From positions 2,079,501 through 2,143,500 of the forward strand of contig NZ_CP056783.1 of the NCBI RefSeq assembly GCF_023278045.1: DNA of 64,000 nt, given 5' to 3'. The translations under genes were made by a program, and so were the position numbers. Of the stretch, positions 9,100 to 16,220 are shown in pieces. The first letter of the stretch is position 1. The number at the start of each line of letters is the position of its first letter. Under the pieces are notes generated by a model. It ran no database searches. It saw nothing but the letters and a program-made list of their open reading frames with translations, and had not been told where the DNA came from. The DNA comes from Flavobacterium sp. K5-23 (GTDB lineage Bacteria > Bacteroidota > Bacteroidia > Flavobacteriales > Flavobacteriaceae).

Positions 9100-9290
9100 A
9101 GGTGAGTAATGTTTTTTTTAGTTATTAATAAAGGCCATAATAATACACTGCCACCAAAAATCAGTAATTTAAACAACAAAGAAGTATGCAGTGCCAACTC
9201 ATCAATTTTCTTTATTTTATAAAAAACAAAATAGAGAGCAAAGAAGAGACCAATGAACAAATAGACGTATAAAAAGTAAATGAGTATCAT
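9096..9290 (-). CDS. 64-residue two-helix membrane protein, first gene of the redox operon
   Basis: A small, strongly hydrophobic protein with one helix at residues 2-23 and a second at about 42-58, joined by a loop with KIKKIDE, and ending in WPLLITKKN. I recall unnamed short proteins with a similar '...LLWPLL' ending next to Rieske or PepSY-type membrane genes in other bacteria, but cannot name a family. It is translationally coupled to the 38-residue gene by an ATGA overlap. Both precede the ferric-reductase-like gene, so they likely serve its assembly or haem environment. Confidence 0.68.
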   Translation of the reverse strand: MILIYFLYVYLFIGLFFALYFVFYKIKKIDELALHTSLLFKLLIFGGSVLLWPLLITKKNITHL

Positions 9291-9549
9291 TTCACATTTA
9301 TAATTAATAGTTACGGTTAGTTTTAGGTGCTCGTGAATTTAGAGTTTTTGTGGAATTGAAAAGAAATAATGTTGCAACGTATTGCTAGTCAATTATATCA
9401 AATATACAAAACAAACTTTAATTAAATGTTATAAACTGAATTTCGTGAGATAAGGCTTTGAATGCAGATAAGGTTTTTTAGGAGCACAAAAATTGCCAAA
9501 AAGAGAAAAAAAACGATTCAATTCTTTCACTGAGAATTCATCTGCTTTT

Positions 9550-10674
9550 TTATTTTGTCCAAGGGCCATTCTTGGTAATATTGACAAAGGATTTACCGTT
9601 AAAACGAAAAAGTCCTGATACACCACCAAACCACATTCTCCCTTCTTGATCTTCTAAAACACTCAATATTCCGGGATTGTTAAGACCCTCTTTTTTATTA
9701 AAATTAGTAAATGATTTTCCATCAAAGCGGTACACGCCAAAACGTTTTCCTGTCACCCAAATGTTGTTTGATTTATCTTGATATACATCCCATATTTCTT
9801 TACCGGAAAGGACTTCTTGTCCACTAAAAGGAGTAAATGATTTTCCGTCAAAACGACAAAGTCCATTATGGGTTGTGCCAAACCACATATTCCCATTCGA
9901 ATCTTCAATAATGCGATTCACATTGTTGTTACACAATCCCTCTTTCTCTGAGATATTTGACAACTTTTTTCCATTATAAACATATGCTCCACCGTTGGTT
10001 CCAAACCACATTCTTCCTTGACTATCTTCTATAATACAATGAACTATCTTAGCACTTGTAATGCCTCTTGTCATATCTGGTTTAGCCTCTGGTATAGCAA
10101 AAGGTTTAAATTCATTTCCATTATAATAACAAGCTCCTTGTAAAGTACCTATCCATACTATTCCATTACGGTCTACTGCAATACTCCAAACATCATTATT
10201 TATCAAGCCATCCTTTTCATAATAGTTTGTAATAGCTTTTCCATCATATTTACTGACACCTCCTGTATGTCCAAACCAAATATTGCCATATTTATCCTCC
10301 GCAATATCTTTTATTGTTACCCCTTTACCTATTTGATTTTTAATTTCGTCAATTTTATCTAGTGTGACACCATTGTAACGGTATGCGCCACTTTCGCAAC
10401 CAAACCAAAGATTCCCCTTTTTGTCTTGAATTACTTTACGTACGACTCTATTAAATTGTTCATCATTAATTGAATAGAGAAACGGTGCACTAAAATTTTG
10501 GTTATTTTGTTGAACTGTTTTTCCAATTGAATCTGTTTTTGATATAATAGTAGTATCCTGTTGTCTATTTATTTTATTTTGACCATTACACGAAAGGATG
10601 AAAACTGAAAAAAGTAGCCATAAATAGTTCAATGTATTAACTTGATGAAGTTTTCTTTCTATTCTTTCTTTCAT
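9550..10674 (-). CDS. Two-component-regulator propeller lipoprotein (seven Reg_prop blades)
   Basis: A surface or periplasmic lipoprotein of 374 residues made almost wholly of a beta-propeller. From about residue 85 there are seven repeats of the Reg_prop pattern, each with a W[FIV]G-type strand and a closing [YF][DN]G: GNLWFGCESGAYRYNG, GNIWFGHTGGVSKYDG, GIVWIGTLQGACYYNG, GRMWFGTNGGAYVYNG and three more. A lipobox (VFILSCNG) around residue 31 predicts anchoring by Cys. In Bacteroidota such propellers are usually the sensor half of hybrid two-component systems; here the kinase part is absent, so this is a free-standing propeller. A TTG at 10734 would extend the frame by 20 residues and spoil the signal peptide; the ATG at 10674 fits. 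Confidence 0.86.
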   Translation of the reverse strand: MKERIERKLHQVNTLNYLWLLFSVFILSCNGQNKINRQQDTTIISKTDSIGKTVQQNNQNFSAPFLYSINDEQFNRVVRKVIQDKKGNLWFGCESGAYRYNGVTLDKIDEIKNQIGKGVTIKDIAEDKYGNIWFGHTGGVSKYDGKAITNYYEKDGLINNDVWSIAVDRNGIVWIGTLQGACYYNGNEFKPFAIPEAKPDMTRGITSAKIVHCIIEDSQGRMWFGTNGGAYVYNGKKLSNISEKEGLCNNNVNRIIEDSNGNMWFGTTHNGLCRFDGKSFTPFSGQEVLSGKEIWDVYQDKSNNIWVTGKRFGVYRFDGKSFTNFNKKEGLNNPGILSVLEDQEGRMWFGGVSGLFRFNGKSFVNITKNGPWTK

Positions 10675-10947
10675 ATTTTTTAATGTTATGATTTTTGAAA
10701 TCGGGTTTGTTCTTTCATTAATTAGGTTAGTCAATTTCGCCTTTAAATTGATGTTTCAAAATGAACTTATTAGTACAATAAAATTCATCAGCTTGGGAAT
10801 ATCAATAATTATGGCATAATATTAAAATACACGATTACATCTTCATTCGAAACTACGTTTCATTTCCCGGTTAGATTCTGGGAATAGAGCTTTCCAGAAA
10901 ACAATATTATAAGTAATAAATCTTCCTCATTAAATCCGGTTTAAAGC

Positions 10948-10988
10948 AAAATAGCTTATTTTAATTAAGTACTAAAATAAGCTATTTT
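10948..10988. terminator. Inverted repeat, probable terminator of the VOC gene
   Basis: A perfect 16-bp stem (AAAATAGCTTATTTTA and its complement) with a 9-base loop lies just past the stop of the VOC gene at 11011. It is AT-rich, so a weaker terminator than the others in the window. Confidence 0.6.
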
Positions 10989-11010
10989 ATATAAAGTCCA
11001 CCCAATTGTT

Positions 11011-11523
11011 TTATTTCGAATAAGCACCTGAAGAATAGGTCAATTCATAACTATGCGTGTAGATTTCGAAAACAATTCCAAAAGGGTCTTCGACATAACA
11101 CATTTTGAAAGGCTTGTCATTCGGGTAGTATTCTCTAATAGGCATTCTTTGCTTTCCTCCATAAGATACAATTTTATCTATTAAGGCTTCAATATTTGGA
11201 TCTTGGACACAAAAATGAAAAAGACCTGTGTTGAAAGGATTAAATTCAGGTGCTTCTTTAACTCCGTTTGGAAAAGAAAATAATTCAATCCCAATTCCAT
11301 CCGATGTTGAGAGATGAGCAATTTCAAATTCTTCCCATTCTTCCCCAAAAACGTCAATACACATTTGCCCAATGGCGGTTTCTTTTTCTTTTTTTACTTT
11401 AGAAGGTTCCATAATTACATACCATCCCATTACTTCTGAATAGAATTTTACGGCTTCTTTTATATTTGGAACCGTAAGGCCAATATGCGAAAATGATTTT
11501 GGATAATTTGTATTTGTAGTCAT
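11011..11523 (-). CDS. VOC (glyoxalase/bleomycin resistance) family protein
   Basis: A 170-residue vicinal-oxygen-chelate protein built from two beta-alpha-beta-beta-beta modules. The first opens with SFSHIGLTVPNIKEAVKFYS, the second with GLFHFCVQDPNIEALIDKI and ends in CYVEDPFGIVFEIYTHS. Metal-ligand positions are visible as His in FSHIG, His in GLFHFC and Glu in VFEIYTH. Members range from glyoxalases to dioxygenases, so the reaction is not assigned. It is transcribed divergently from the HxlR-type regulator at 11645 with a 121-bp shared intergenic region, the usual arrangement for a target of such a regulator. Confidence 0.88.
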   Translation of the reverse strand: MTTNTNYPKSFSHIGLTVPNIKEAVKFYSEVMGWYVIMEPSKVKKEKETAIGQMCIDVFGEEWEEFEIAHLSTSDGIGIELFSFPNGVKEAPEFNPFNTGLFHFCVQDPNIEALIDKIVSYGGKQRMPIREYYPNDKPFKMCYVEDPFGIVFEIYTHSYELTYSSGAYSK

Positions 11524-11566
11524 AAGTAATAATTTAGATTGCGAAATTAATCTATATTTGCCTTTT

Positions 11567-11603
11567 AAGCAATAACTTACTAAAAAGCAATATAGTTACC
11601 TAA
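11567..11603. promoter_or_regulatory. Direct repeats between VOC gene and HxlR regulator, candidate operator
   Basis: Two near-identical words, AAGCAATAACTTACTAA (11567-11583) and AAGCAATATAGTTACCTAA (11585-11603), are spaced 18 bp start to start in the divergent intergenic region. That spacing places them nearly two helical turns apart, as expected for a dimeric winged-helix regulator. Binding by the adjacent HxlR protein is an inference. Confidence 0.45.
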
Positions 11604-11644
11604 ACGAGTAAAATAATGATTATCAATACAATAAAATTATAATT

Positions 11645-11956
11645 TTGACTAAAGATAATAGTTGCCCTTTAAATTACACTATGAATTTAATAGGAACAAA
11701 ATGGAAACCTCTAATTTTATTTCATTTGTTAGAAGCTGATTTACGCTCAGGAATATTACAAAAGAAAATCCCAGGCATATCAAATAAAATGTTTACTCAA
11801 ACAGTGAGAGAGTTAGAGAGGGATGGGCTTGTTTTAAGAACCGTTTTTCCTGTAGTCCCTCCTAGAGTGGAATACAAATTAAGCGAAAGAGGCAGATCAC
11901 TTGAGATGATTTTAAGAAGTTTAGATAAATGGGGGTTGGAGGATAACCAGAATTAA
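11645..11956 (+). CDS. HxlR family winged-helix transcriptional regulator
   Basis: A 103-residue HxlR-type DNA-binding protein. The N-terminal Cys (SCPLNYTMNLIGTKWKPLIL) is the position used as a redox or aldehyde sensor in YodB/HypR-type members. The winged helix runs through GISNKMFTQTVRELERDGLV and VEYKLSERGRSL. The reading frame is closed by a TAA upstream, and the only start that keeps the sensor Cys is TTG at 11645; the next ATG (residue 13) would remove it. It probably controls the divergent VOC gene, and perhaps itself. Confidence 0.87.
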   Translation: MTKDNSCPLNYTMNLIGTKWKPLILFHLLEADLRSGILQKKIPGISNKMFTQTVRELERDGLVLRTVFPVVPPRVEYKLSERGRSLEMILRSLDKWGLEDNQN

Positions 11957-12140
11957 TAAAATCGTTTTTTTTATGTTTTAGGCACTGAGTATAAGAATGA
12001 AGTTATAGTAAAATGTTTCAATATCAACTCAAAATCAGCAATTTGTGAAAGCGGAAGTCAGCTATAATGTTATCCTAATTTATGGCGAGTTTTCTTAAAA
12101 TGTCTCTTTAATTAGTTAACTTTATTAAAATACTAAAGTT

Positions 12141-12620
12141 ATGTCAAATATATTTAAAGTAATTCTCTGCATTGTTGTTTTAATGCAAGTTTCGGTTTTG
12201 GGCGCTCAGAATTTGAATGAGTCAAAGTTGGAAAGAAATGTTCCTTTAATTGTTCTTGAAATATTCGACCAAAAATTTCCTTCACAGGATCCTGTTTGGT
12301 TTTCTAGATATCAAGGAAGATTTAATGAAAAATTAGTTTTTGAAGGAAAGTTTATTTTTGACAATCGGTACTCCATTGTTGTTTATGATATTAATGGAAA
12401 TCTTTTGGCTTTCGCTGCAACAATTGATAATAAAGAAATACCAGACAATGCAATCAAGTATATGACTGAAAATTATCCTTCTTTCCCTATTGTGGAAGCT
12501 TTATTAGTGACTCGAGGAAAAGAGGAAGTCACATATGAAATTGGAATTTATATCGATAATCAATTTGTGATACAAGTATTTACAAAAACAGGAGATTTTA
12601 TAAAAAGTACAAAAGCGTAA
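12141..12620 (+). CDS. Secreted PepSY/DUF2874-like (BLIP-like fold) protein
   Basis: A 159-residue exported protein with a signal peptide (residues 1-22, ending VLGAQ). The mature part looks like two related modules. Each pairs a helix ending in KFP or NYP with a beta sheet: VPLIVLEIFDQKFPSQDPVW then GRFNEKLVFEGKF, and NAIKYMTENYPSFPIVEALL then YEIGIYIDNQFVIQVF. This matches the putative beta-lactamase-inhibitor-like PepSY family, which is abundant in Bacteroidota and has no proven role. It marks the left border of the accessory island. Confidence 0.65.
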   Translation: MSNIFKVILCIVVLMQVSVLGAQNLNESKLERNVPLIVLEIFDQKFPSQDPVWFSRYQGRFNEKLVFEGKFIFDNRYSIVVYDINGNLLAFAATIDNKEIPDNAIKYMTENYPSFPIVEALLVTRGKEEVTYEIGIYIDNQFVIQVFTKTGDFIKSTKA

Positions 12621-12648
12621 TTTTTTGAAGGTTTTTAAGCTGACGAAC

Positions 12649-12709
12649 AACGCTCTTGTATATGGAAAACAACGATTTTTAACGCACTAATTTTTCGATT
12701 ATACTCAGA
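12649..12709. repeat. Dyad-like element at island left edge (partial copy)
   Basis: The stretch AACGCTCTTGTATATGGA at 12649 resembles the left end of the 19973-20096 element (AACGTTTATGTATATGGA), with a later ATTATACTCAG that resembles that element's right end. It is short and its inner arms do not pair well, so it may be a decayed copy. Confidence 0.35.
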
Positions 12710-12869
12710 CTATAAATTATATAATTCATTTCGGTTGTGTACTCAAAACGCTATTTTTATATAAGTTGTTTGCTACTGACATTTACCTTTTAGCTTGGTT
12801 TTTAGTGCTGGTAAAGAGATATACTTCTGTGATTTTTGGCTGGTTCAAATTGCAAATGGATTTGACTTT

Positions 12870-13076
12870 TTAACAACAACTTTTATTCTCTTGGATTGGT
12901 GGACAAGGTACTGTTCCGTAGGAGCAATAAACACAACAATCTCCTTCTTTTGGTTTCAAAATCGTTTTGCAATTCTCACACTCGTAAAAGAATTGACAAG
13001 CGTTTGTTGGCATATCTTCCACTTTTTTATGTCCGCAGTTTGGACAAGTGATTTCTGATTTCAATTGGACTTTCAT
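12870..13076 (-). CDS. GDCCVxC motif protein
   Basis: A 68-residue Cys-rich protein with a zinc-ribbon-like CPNCGHKK pair, a CENCKT pair, the diagnostic GDCCVYCSYG motif and a CC pair at the C-terminus. Proteins with the GDCCVxC motif are found next to mercury-transport genes in Bacteroidota; their exact function is unknown, but metal binding in the cytoplasm is likely. Its ATG overlaps the stop of merTP (TAATG), so the two genes are translationally coupled. Confidence 0.88.
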   Translation of the reverse strand: MKVQLKSEITCPNCGHKKVEDMPTNACQFFYECENCKTILKPKEGDCCVYCSYGTVPCPPIQENKSCC

Positions 13077-13675
13077 TAGTTTTCTTTTTTGTTGGTTACT
13101 TTGTATCCTGTTGAGTTAATTGCTTTCTCAATTTCCATTTCATTGGTTTTCGTTCTGTCAAATTCAATGACTGCATTTCCATTTTCGTATGACGCTTTTG
13201 CGTTTACAATTCCGTTGAGTTTATTTACTTCGAGATTTACGTGTTCTTCGCAACTGGCACAGGTCATTCCACTAATTTTAAATTCAATTGTTTGAATGTC
13301 CACTTTATCAACTACGATTATTTGTTTTTTGGTGTTAGGGTAAAAAATTCCAGAATAATAAGGAAAAGCCAACATTACAATTGTAAACACAGTTACTATT
13401 CCTAAAAAGGTTTTTGACTGCGTAAATTTGGGTTTTTCGTCCGTTTCGCATTCACAGTCGATTTCCTTTTGAGGTTTTAGTTTTTGATACCAAGCAAAAG
13501 CAAGGACCAAAATTGTAAGCCCAATTAGATACGGTCTAAAAGGCTCTATCCAAGAGAATGTCGAAGCAAGTCCGCTTGTACCAGCAATTAGAGCCAAAAC
13601 AGGTGTAATACAGCATAACGAAGCTGTAATTGCAGTTAACAAACCTGCACCGATTAATTTATTTTCACTTTTCAT
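13076..13675 (-). CDS. merTP: MerTP-type mercuric transport protein fused to an HMA domain
   Basis: A 199-residue inner-membrane protein. Residues 5-120 hold three hydrophobic helices; the first carries the Cys pair SLCCITPVLALIAG seen in MerT. Residues 130-195 are a heavy-metal-associated domain with GMTCASCEEHV, the MerP-like Hg(II)-binding CxxC. The fusion passes Hg(II) from the outside through the HMA site to the membrane Cys pair. A CETDEK loop between helices could be the cytoplasmic Cys site. No merA reductase or merR lies nearby, so the system here is incomplete or used for another thiophilic metal. A TACCTTTG box on the minus strand at 13853-13846 might be part of its promoter. Confidence 0.88.
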   Translation of the reverse strand: MKSENKLIGAGLLTAITASLCCITPVLALIAGTSGLASTFSWIEPFRPYLIGLTILVLAFAWYQKLKPQKEIDCECETDEKPKFTQSKTFLGIVTVFTIVMLAFPYYSGIFYPNTKKQIIVVDKVDIQTIEFKISGMTCASCEEHVNLEVNKLNGIVNAKASYENGNAVIEFDRTKTNEMEIEKAINSTGYKVTNKKEN

Positions 13676-13896
13676 ATCGGTTCTAAAATTATCTTTTTAT
13701 CAAGTGTTTCAAAATTTCTTGAGTATCTTAATCGGTTTCGAATAAATTTCTGTCTTTCCTTTTTCTCATATGTTGAGAATTAGCAGAAATGTTCATTCTA
13801 GGAATATCGCTTAAATCAAAAAAGCAAAGTCTTTTTTCCTCAATACAAAGGTAAAGTATTCAAGCCTTACCTTGTTTCAAATAAATGATAGTTAAA

Positions 13897-14097
13897 TTTC
13901 TCCAACAAATTTTAAAAAGACTTTTTTCATGAAGTTCAAGATCCATATTTGGAGAATGAGCTACACGGGCAATATAATCTTTGTCACCTTCTTTAGTTGT
14001 TCCTTGAGTAGAGGTTGCAGGTATCTCCAATAACATCCTTTTAACGGACCATAACTCACGCAATACTTACTTTCATTTGGGATTTCAGATAGCATTA
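13897..14097 (-). pseudogene. Displaced 3' fragment of the PLP-dependent enzyme gene
   Basis: About 190 bp here match the last part of the gene at 16221-18077 in the same orientation, with roughly ten differences by my count. Both copies encode IPATSTQGTTKEGDKDYIAR and SPNMDLELH. The fragment has single-base indels (an extra C near 13928, a missing G near 14007) that shift the frame, so it cannot give a working product. It abuts the end of the hybrid kinase gene. It may be the old 3' end displaced when DNA inserted, or the rest of a tandem duplication. Confidence 0.85.
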
Positions 14098-14108
14098 TCT
14101 TGAAGCGC

Positions 14109-15815
14109 TTAAAAAAAGGTGTTTATCATGGCCATTAATTTTTCTTGATTAATTGGTTTGGAGACATATGCGTTACATCCAGCCTGTAAAGCCTTATTCT
14201 CATCTTCAGCCGATGCGTATGCAGCCTGAGCTATAATGATAACTTTTTTATTAAATTTTCGAATTTGACGTGTCGCTTCTAAACCATTTGTTTCGGGCAT
14301 TTGTATATCCATTAAAACCAAATCAATATCCTGATTGTTTTGACAAACTGCTATGGTTTCTGAACCCGTTTTAGAAAAAACAATATTTTTGGATATTGGT
14401 TTAACAGTAATATTTAGCAACATTTTCGATGGTTCGTCATCTTCTGCAATTAAAATATTTAGTTTCCGAATAGGATCTTCTACACTAACAATTGAATCCT
14501 CAATTTTCACATTTTCTATTTCTTTGGAATCGGTGTCATATGGAAGTGTAAAATAAAATATAGATCCTTTATCGGTTTCGCTTTCCAACCAAATATTTCC
14601 TCCAAGCATTTCAACATAAGCCTTTGTAATGGCAAGTCCAAGTCCCGAACCCTGTAATGCCCTTTTATCTTCTATATCGGCCTGTTCAAAGCGATTGAAA
14701 ACGGCACGCTGTCTGTTGGCTGGTATACCAATCCCGGAGTCCTTTACATGGAATTCAAGATATTTTTCTTTTTTAATACATCCCACACTGATTTTTCCTT
14801 TGTCGGTAAATTTTATAGCATTATTTATCAGATTTGTAAAAATGGAATTCAACTTAGTGTTGTCGGTTTTTATTATAATAGGCTCCGAAGTGATGAAGTT
14901 ATCCACTTCTAATAGCAGCGCTTTTTCCAGACATCGGAGTTTGAAAAAATGGTGTAAATCATTTATTTGTTTTGTAATATCAACCTCCTGAATTGAAACA
15001 AGCATTTGTTTGGCCTCTATTTTTGAAATATCGATAATATCATTAATAGTATTGAGCATCCGCTCTCCACTTATTTCAATAATTTTAATGTATTCCTGTT
15101 GTTCTTCTCCTGTAAGTCCTGGTTCCTTCAATAAATTTGAAAAACCAAGAATTCCATTCATGGGTGTTCGAATCTCGTGGCTCATATTAGCAAGGAATGC
15201 TGATTTTAATCGATCACTTTCCTCTGCTTTTTCTTTGGCTATGGTTAATTCGTTATTTTTTAAAATGAATTCGTTGTTAATTTTAGAAAGTTCATTATTT
15301 TTTGAAATTAAAAGATTTTCGAATAAAAGATTTTCTAGTTCATGGGCCGTTTTAATTGCTACAATTTGAAGCGCTAATTCAATTATTTTTTTATCAAGTA
15401 TAGGCTTGCTATCCATTATTGCAATTAGGCCTATTGGATCTCCATTAGAACTCCATAATGGAATTCCAATATAACTATCCACATTCATTTGTTTTAATAA
15501 ATCATCTTGAGGAAATAAATGTTGAATGTTTTTCTCATAAGTACATAATTTACTTCCTATTACATTTTCACATGGGGTGAATTTTAGTTCATAGGTCATA
15601 TTTGGAAGAAATGTACCTTTATTATAAATTGCAATAGTTTCAGCAAAATTTGGGGTTAAAATTGAATATTTATCAATTAGAACATAATCAACATTAAATA
15701 AATCACCTAAGTATTCTGTTAATGAATTAAGAAAAACAGTCTTATGTTCTTCCTTCCCTTTATTGGAAACAAAATCGAGTGATTGTTCTATAATTTTCTG
15801 ATAATAAGTATTCAT
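14109..15815 (-). CDS. Hybrid sensor histidine kinase (GAF-HisKA-HATPase-REC)
   Basis: A 568-residue soluble hybrid kinase. A GAF-like sensor (about 15-165, with MNVDSYIGIPLWSSNGDPIG) is followed by a coiled coil (170-205). Next come the dimerisation domain with the H-box LANMSHEIRTPMNGILGFS (His near 213), the ATPase domain (N-box TNLINNAIKF, then VKDSGIGIP and GSGLGLAITKAY), and a receiver domain from about 450. The receiver phospho-acceptor Asp is in LVLMDIQMPETNGL and the conserved Lys in YVSKPINQEK. There is no membrane helix, so it should sense a cytoplasmic signal. No output regulator sits beside it. It lies between the two copies of the PLP gene 3' end. Confidence 0.92.
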   Translation of the reverse strand: MNTYYQKIIEQSLDFVSNKGKEEHKTVFLNSLTEYLGDLFNVDYVLIDKYSILTPNFAETIAIYNKGTFLPNMTYELKFTPCENVIGSKLCTYEKNIQHLFPQDDLLKQMNVDSYIGIPLWSSNGDPIGLIAIMDSKPILDKKIIELALQIVAIKTAHELENLLFENLLISKNNELSKINNEFILKNNELTIAKEKAEESDRLKSAFLANMSHEIRTPMNGILGFSNLLKEPGLTGEEQQEYIKIIEISGERMLNTINDIIDISKIEAKQMLVSIQEVDITKQINDLHHFFKLRCLEKALLLEVDNFITSEPIIIKTDNTKLNSIFTNLINNAIKFTDKGKISVGCIKKEKYLEFHVKDSGIGIPANRQRAVFNRFEQADIEDKRALQGSGLGLAITKAYVEMLGGNIWLESETDKGSIFYFTLPYDTDSKEIENVKIEDSIVSVEDPIRKLNILIAEDDEPSKMLLNITVKPISKNIVFSKTGSETIAVCQNNQDIDLVLMDIQMPETNGLEATRQIRKFNKKVIIIAQAAYASAEDENKALQAGCNAYVSKPINQEKLMAMINTFF

Positions 15816-16004
15816 TTTTTAATTATATGAAAATAGTTAAAGTAATTTATTGATATGATTTTTCATATCAGTATTGATTATAACGTCTGAGTGTGTATGT
15901 AGTATGGAATTTCGGGATATTTTCTTGTCCACAGACACCGCAATTTGAGCTGTGCAGAATATTTGAATTGCCCCAGAAACTATATTAAATATACTCTTTA
16001 TTTG

Positions 16005-16160
16005 TACCCCGTATTATTAGATTACGACTCGGAACCTATATAAAATTCTAAAATACAATTTTTAGGTTACAAACTGTTTTTTTAAGGCGTTATTTTTCCA
16101 TAGGGGAAGTAACTTATAGGCGGATTGCCCCTAAGCCACTAATACGTCGAAAGGTGTAAC
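16005..16160 (+). mobile_element. Degraded 5' fragment of a group II intron (domain I)
   Basis: This stretch aligns with the 5' part of the complete intron at 21525. Shared words include GTTATTTTTCCA (16089 here, 21616 there), then GGCGGATTG, then TACGTCG, in the same order and spacing, and GGTACTGA further on. It has no maturase gene and stops just before the terminator of the PLP gene. I read it as the remnant of a related intron that has lost its body. Confidence 0.65.
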
Positions 16161-16192
16161 TCTAAAAAGGTACTGAATAAAATAAAAAAAAA

Positions 16193-16213
16193 GGGAGGCG
16201 CTTACGGCCTCCC
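16193..16213 (-). terminator. Intrinsic terminator of the PLP enzyme gene
   Basis: GGGAGGC pairs with GCCTCCC across a short loop, immediately after the stop at 16221 on the minus strand and followed there by a run of U (the A-run at 16184-16192). Confidence 0.8.
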
Positions 16214-16220
16214 AATGGAT

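Noticed and set aside
9429..9629. 66-codon minus-strand frame after the propeller gene
   Set aside because: It overlaps the end of the propeller gene in another frame, starts inside its coding sequence and resembles no family.
12795..13058. 87-codon plus-strand frame
   Set aside because: It is antisense to the GDCCVxC gene, which has a clear Cys motif and operon context.
13860..14063. 67-codon frame MRELWSVKRMLLEIPATST... as a separate gene
   Set aside because: It is the frameshifted 3' fragment of the PLP gene and begins with a chance ATG; reported as a pseudogene instead.
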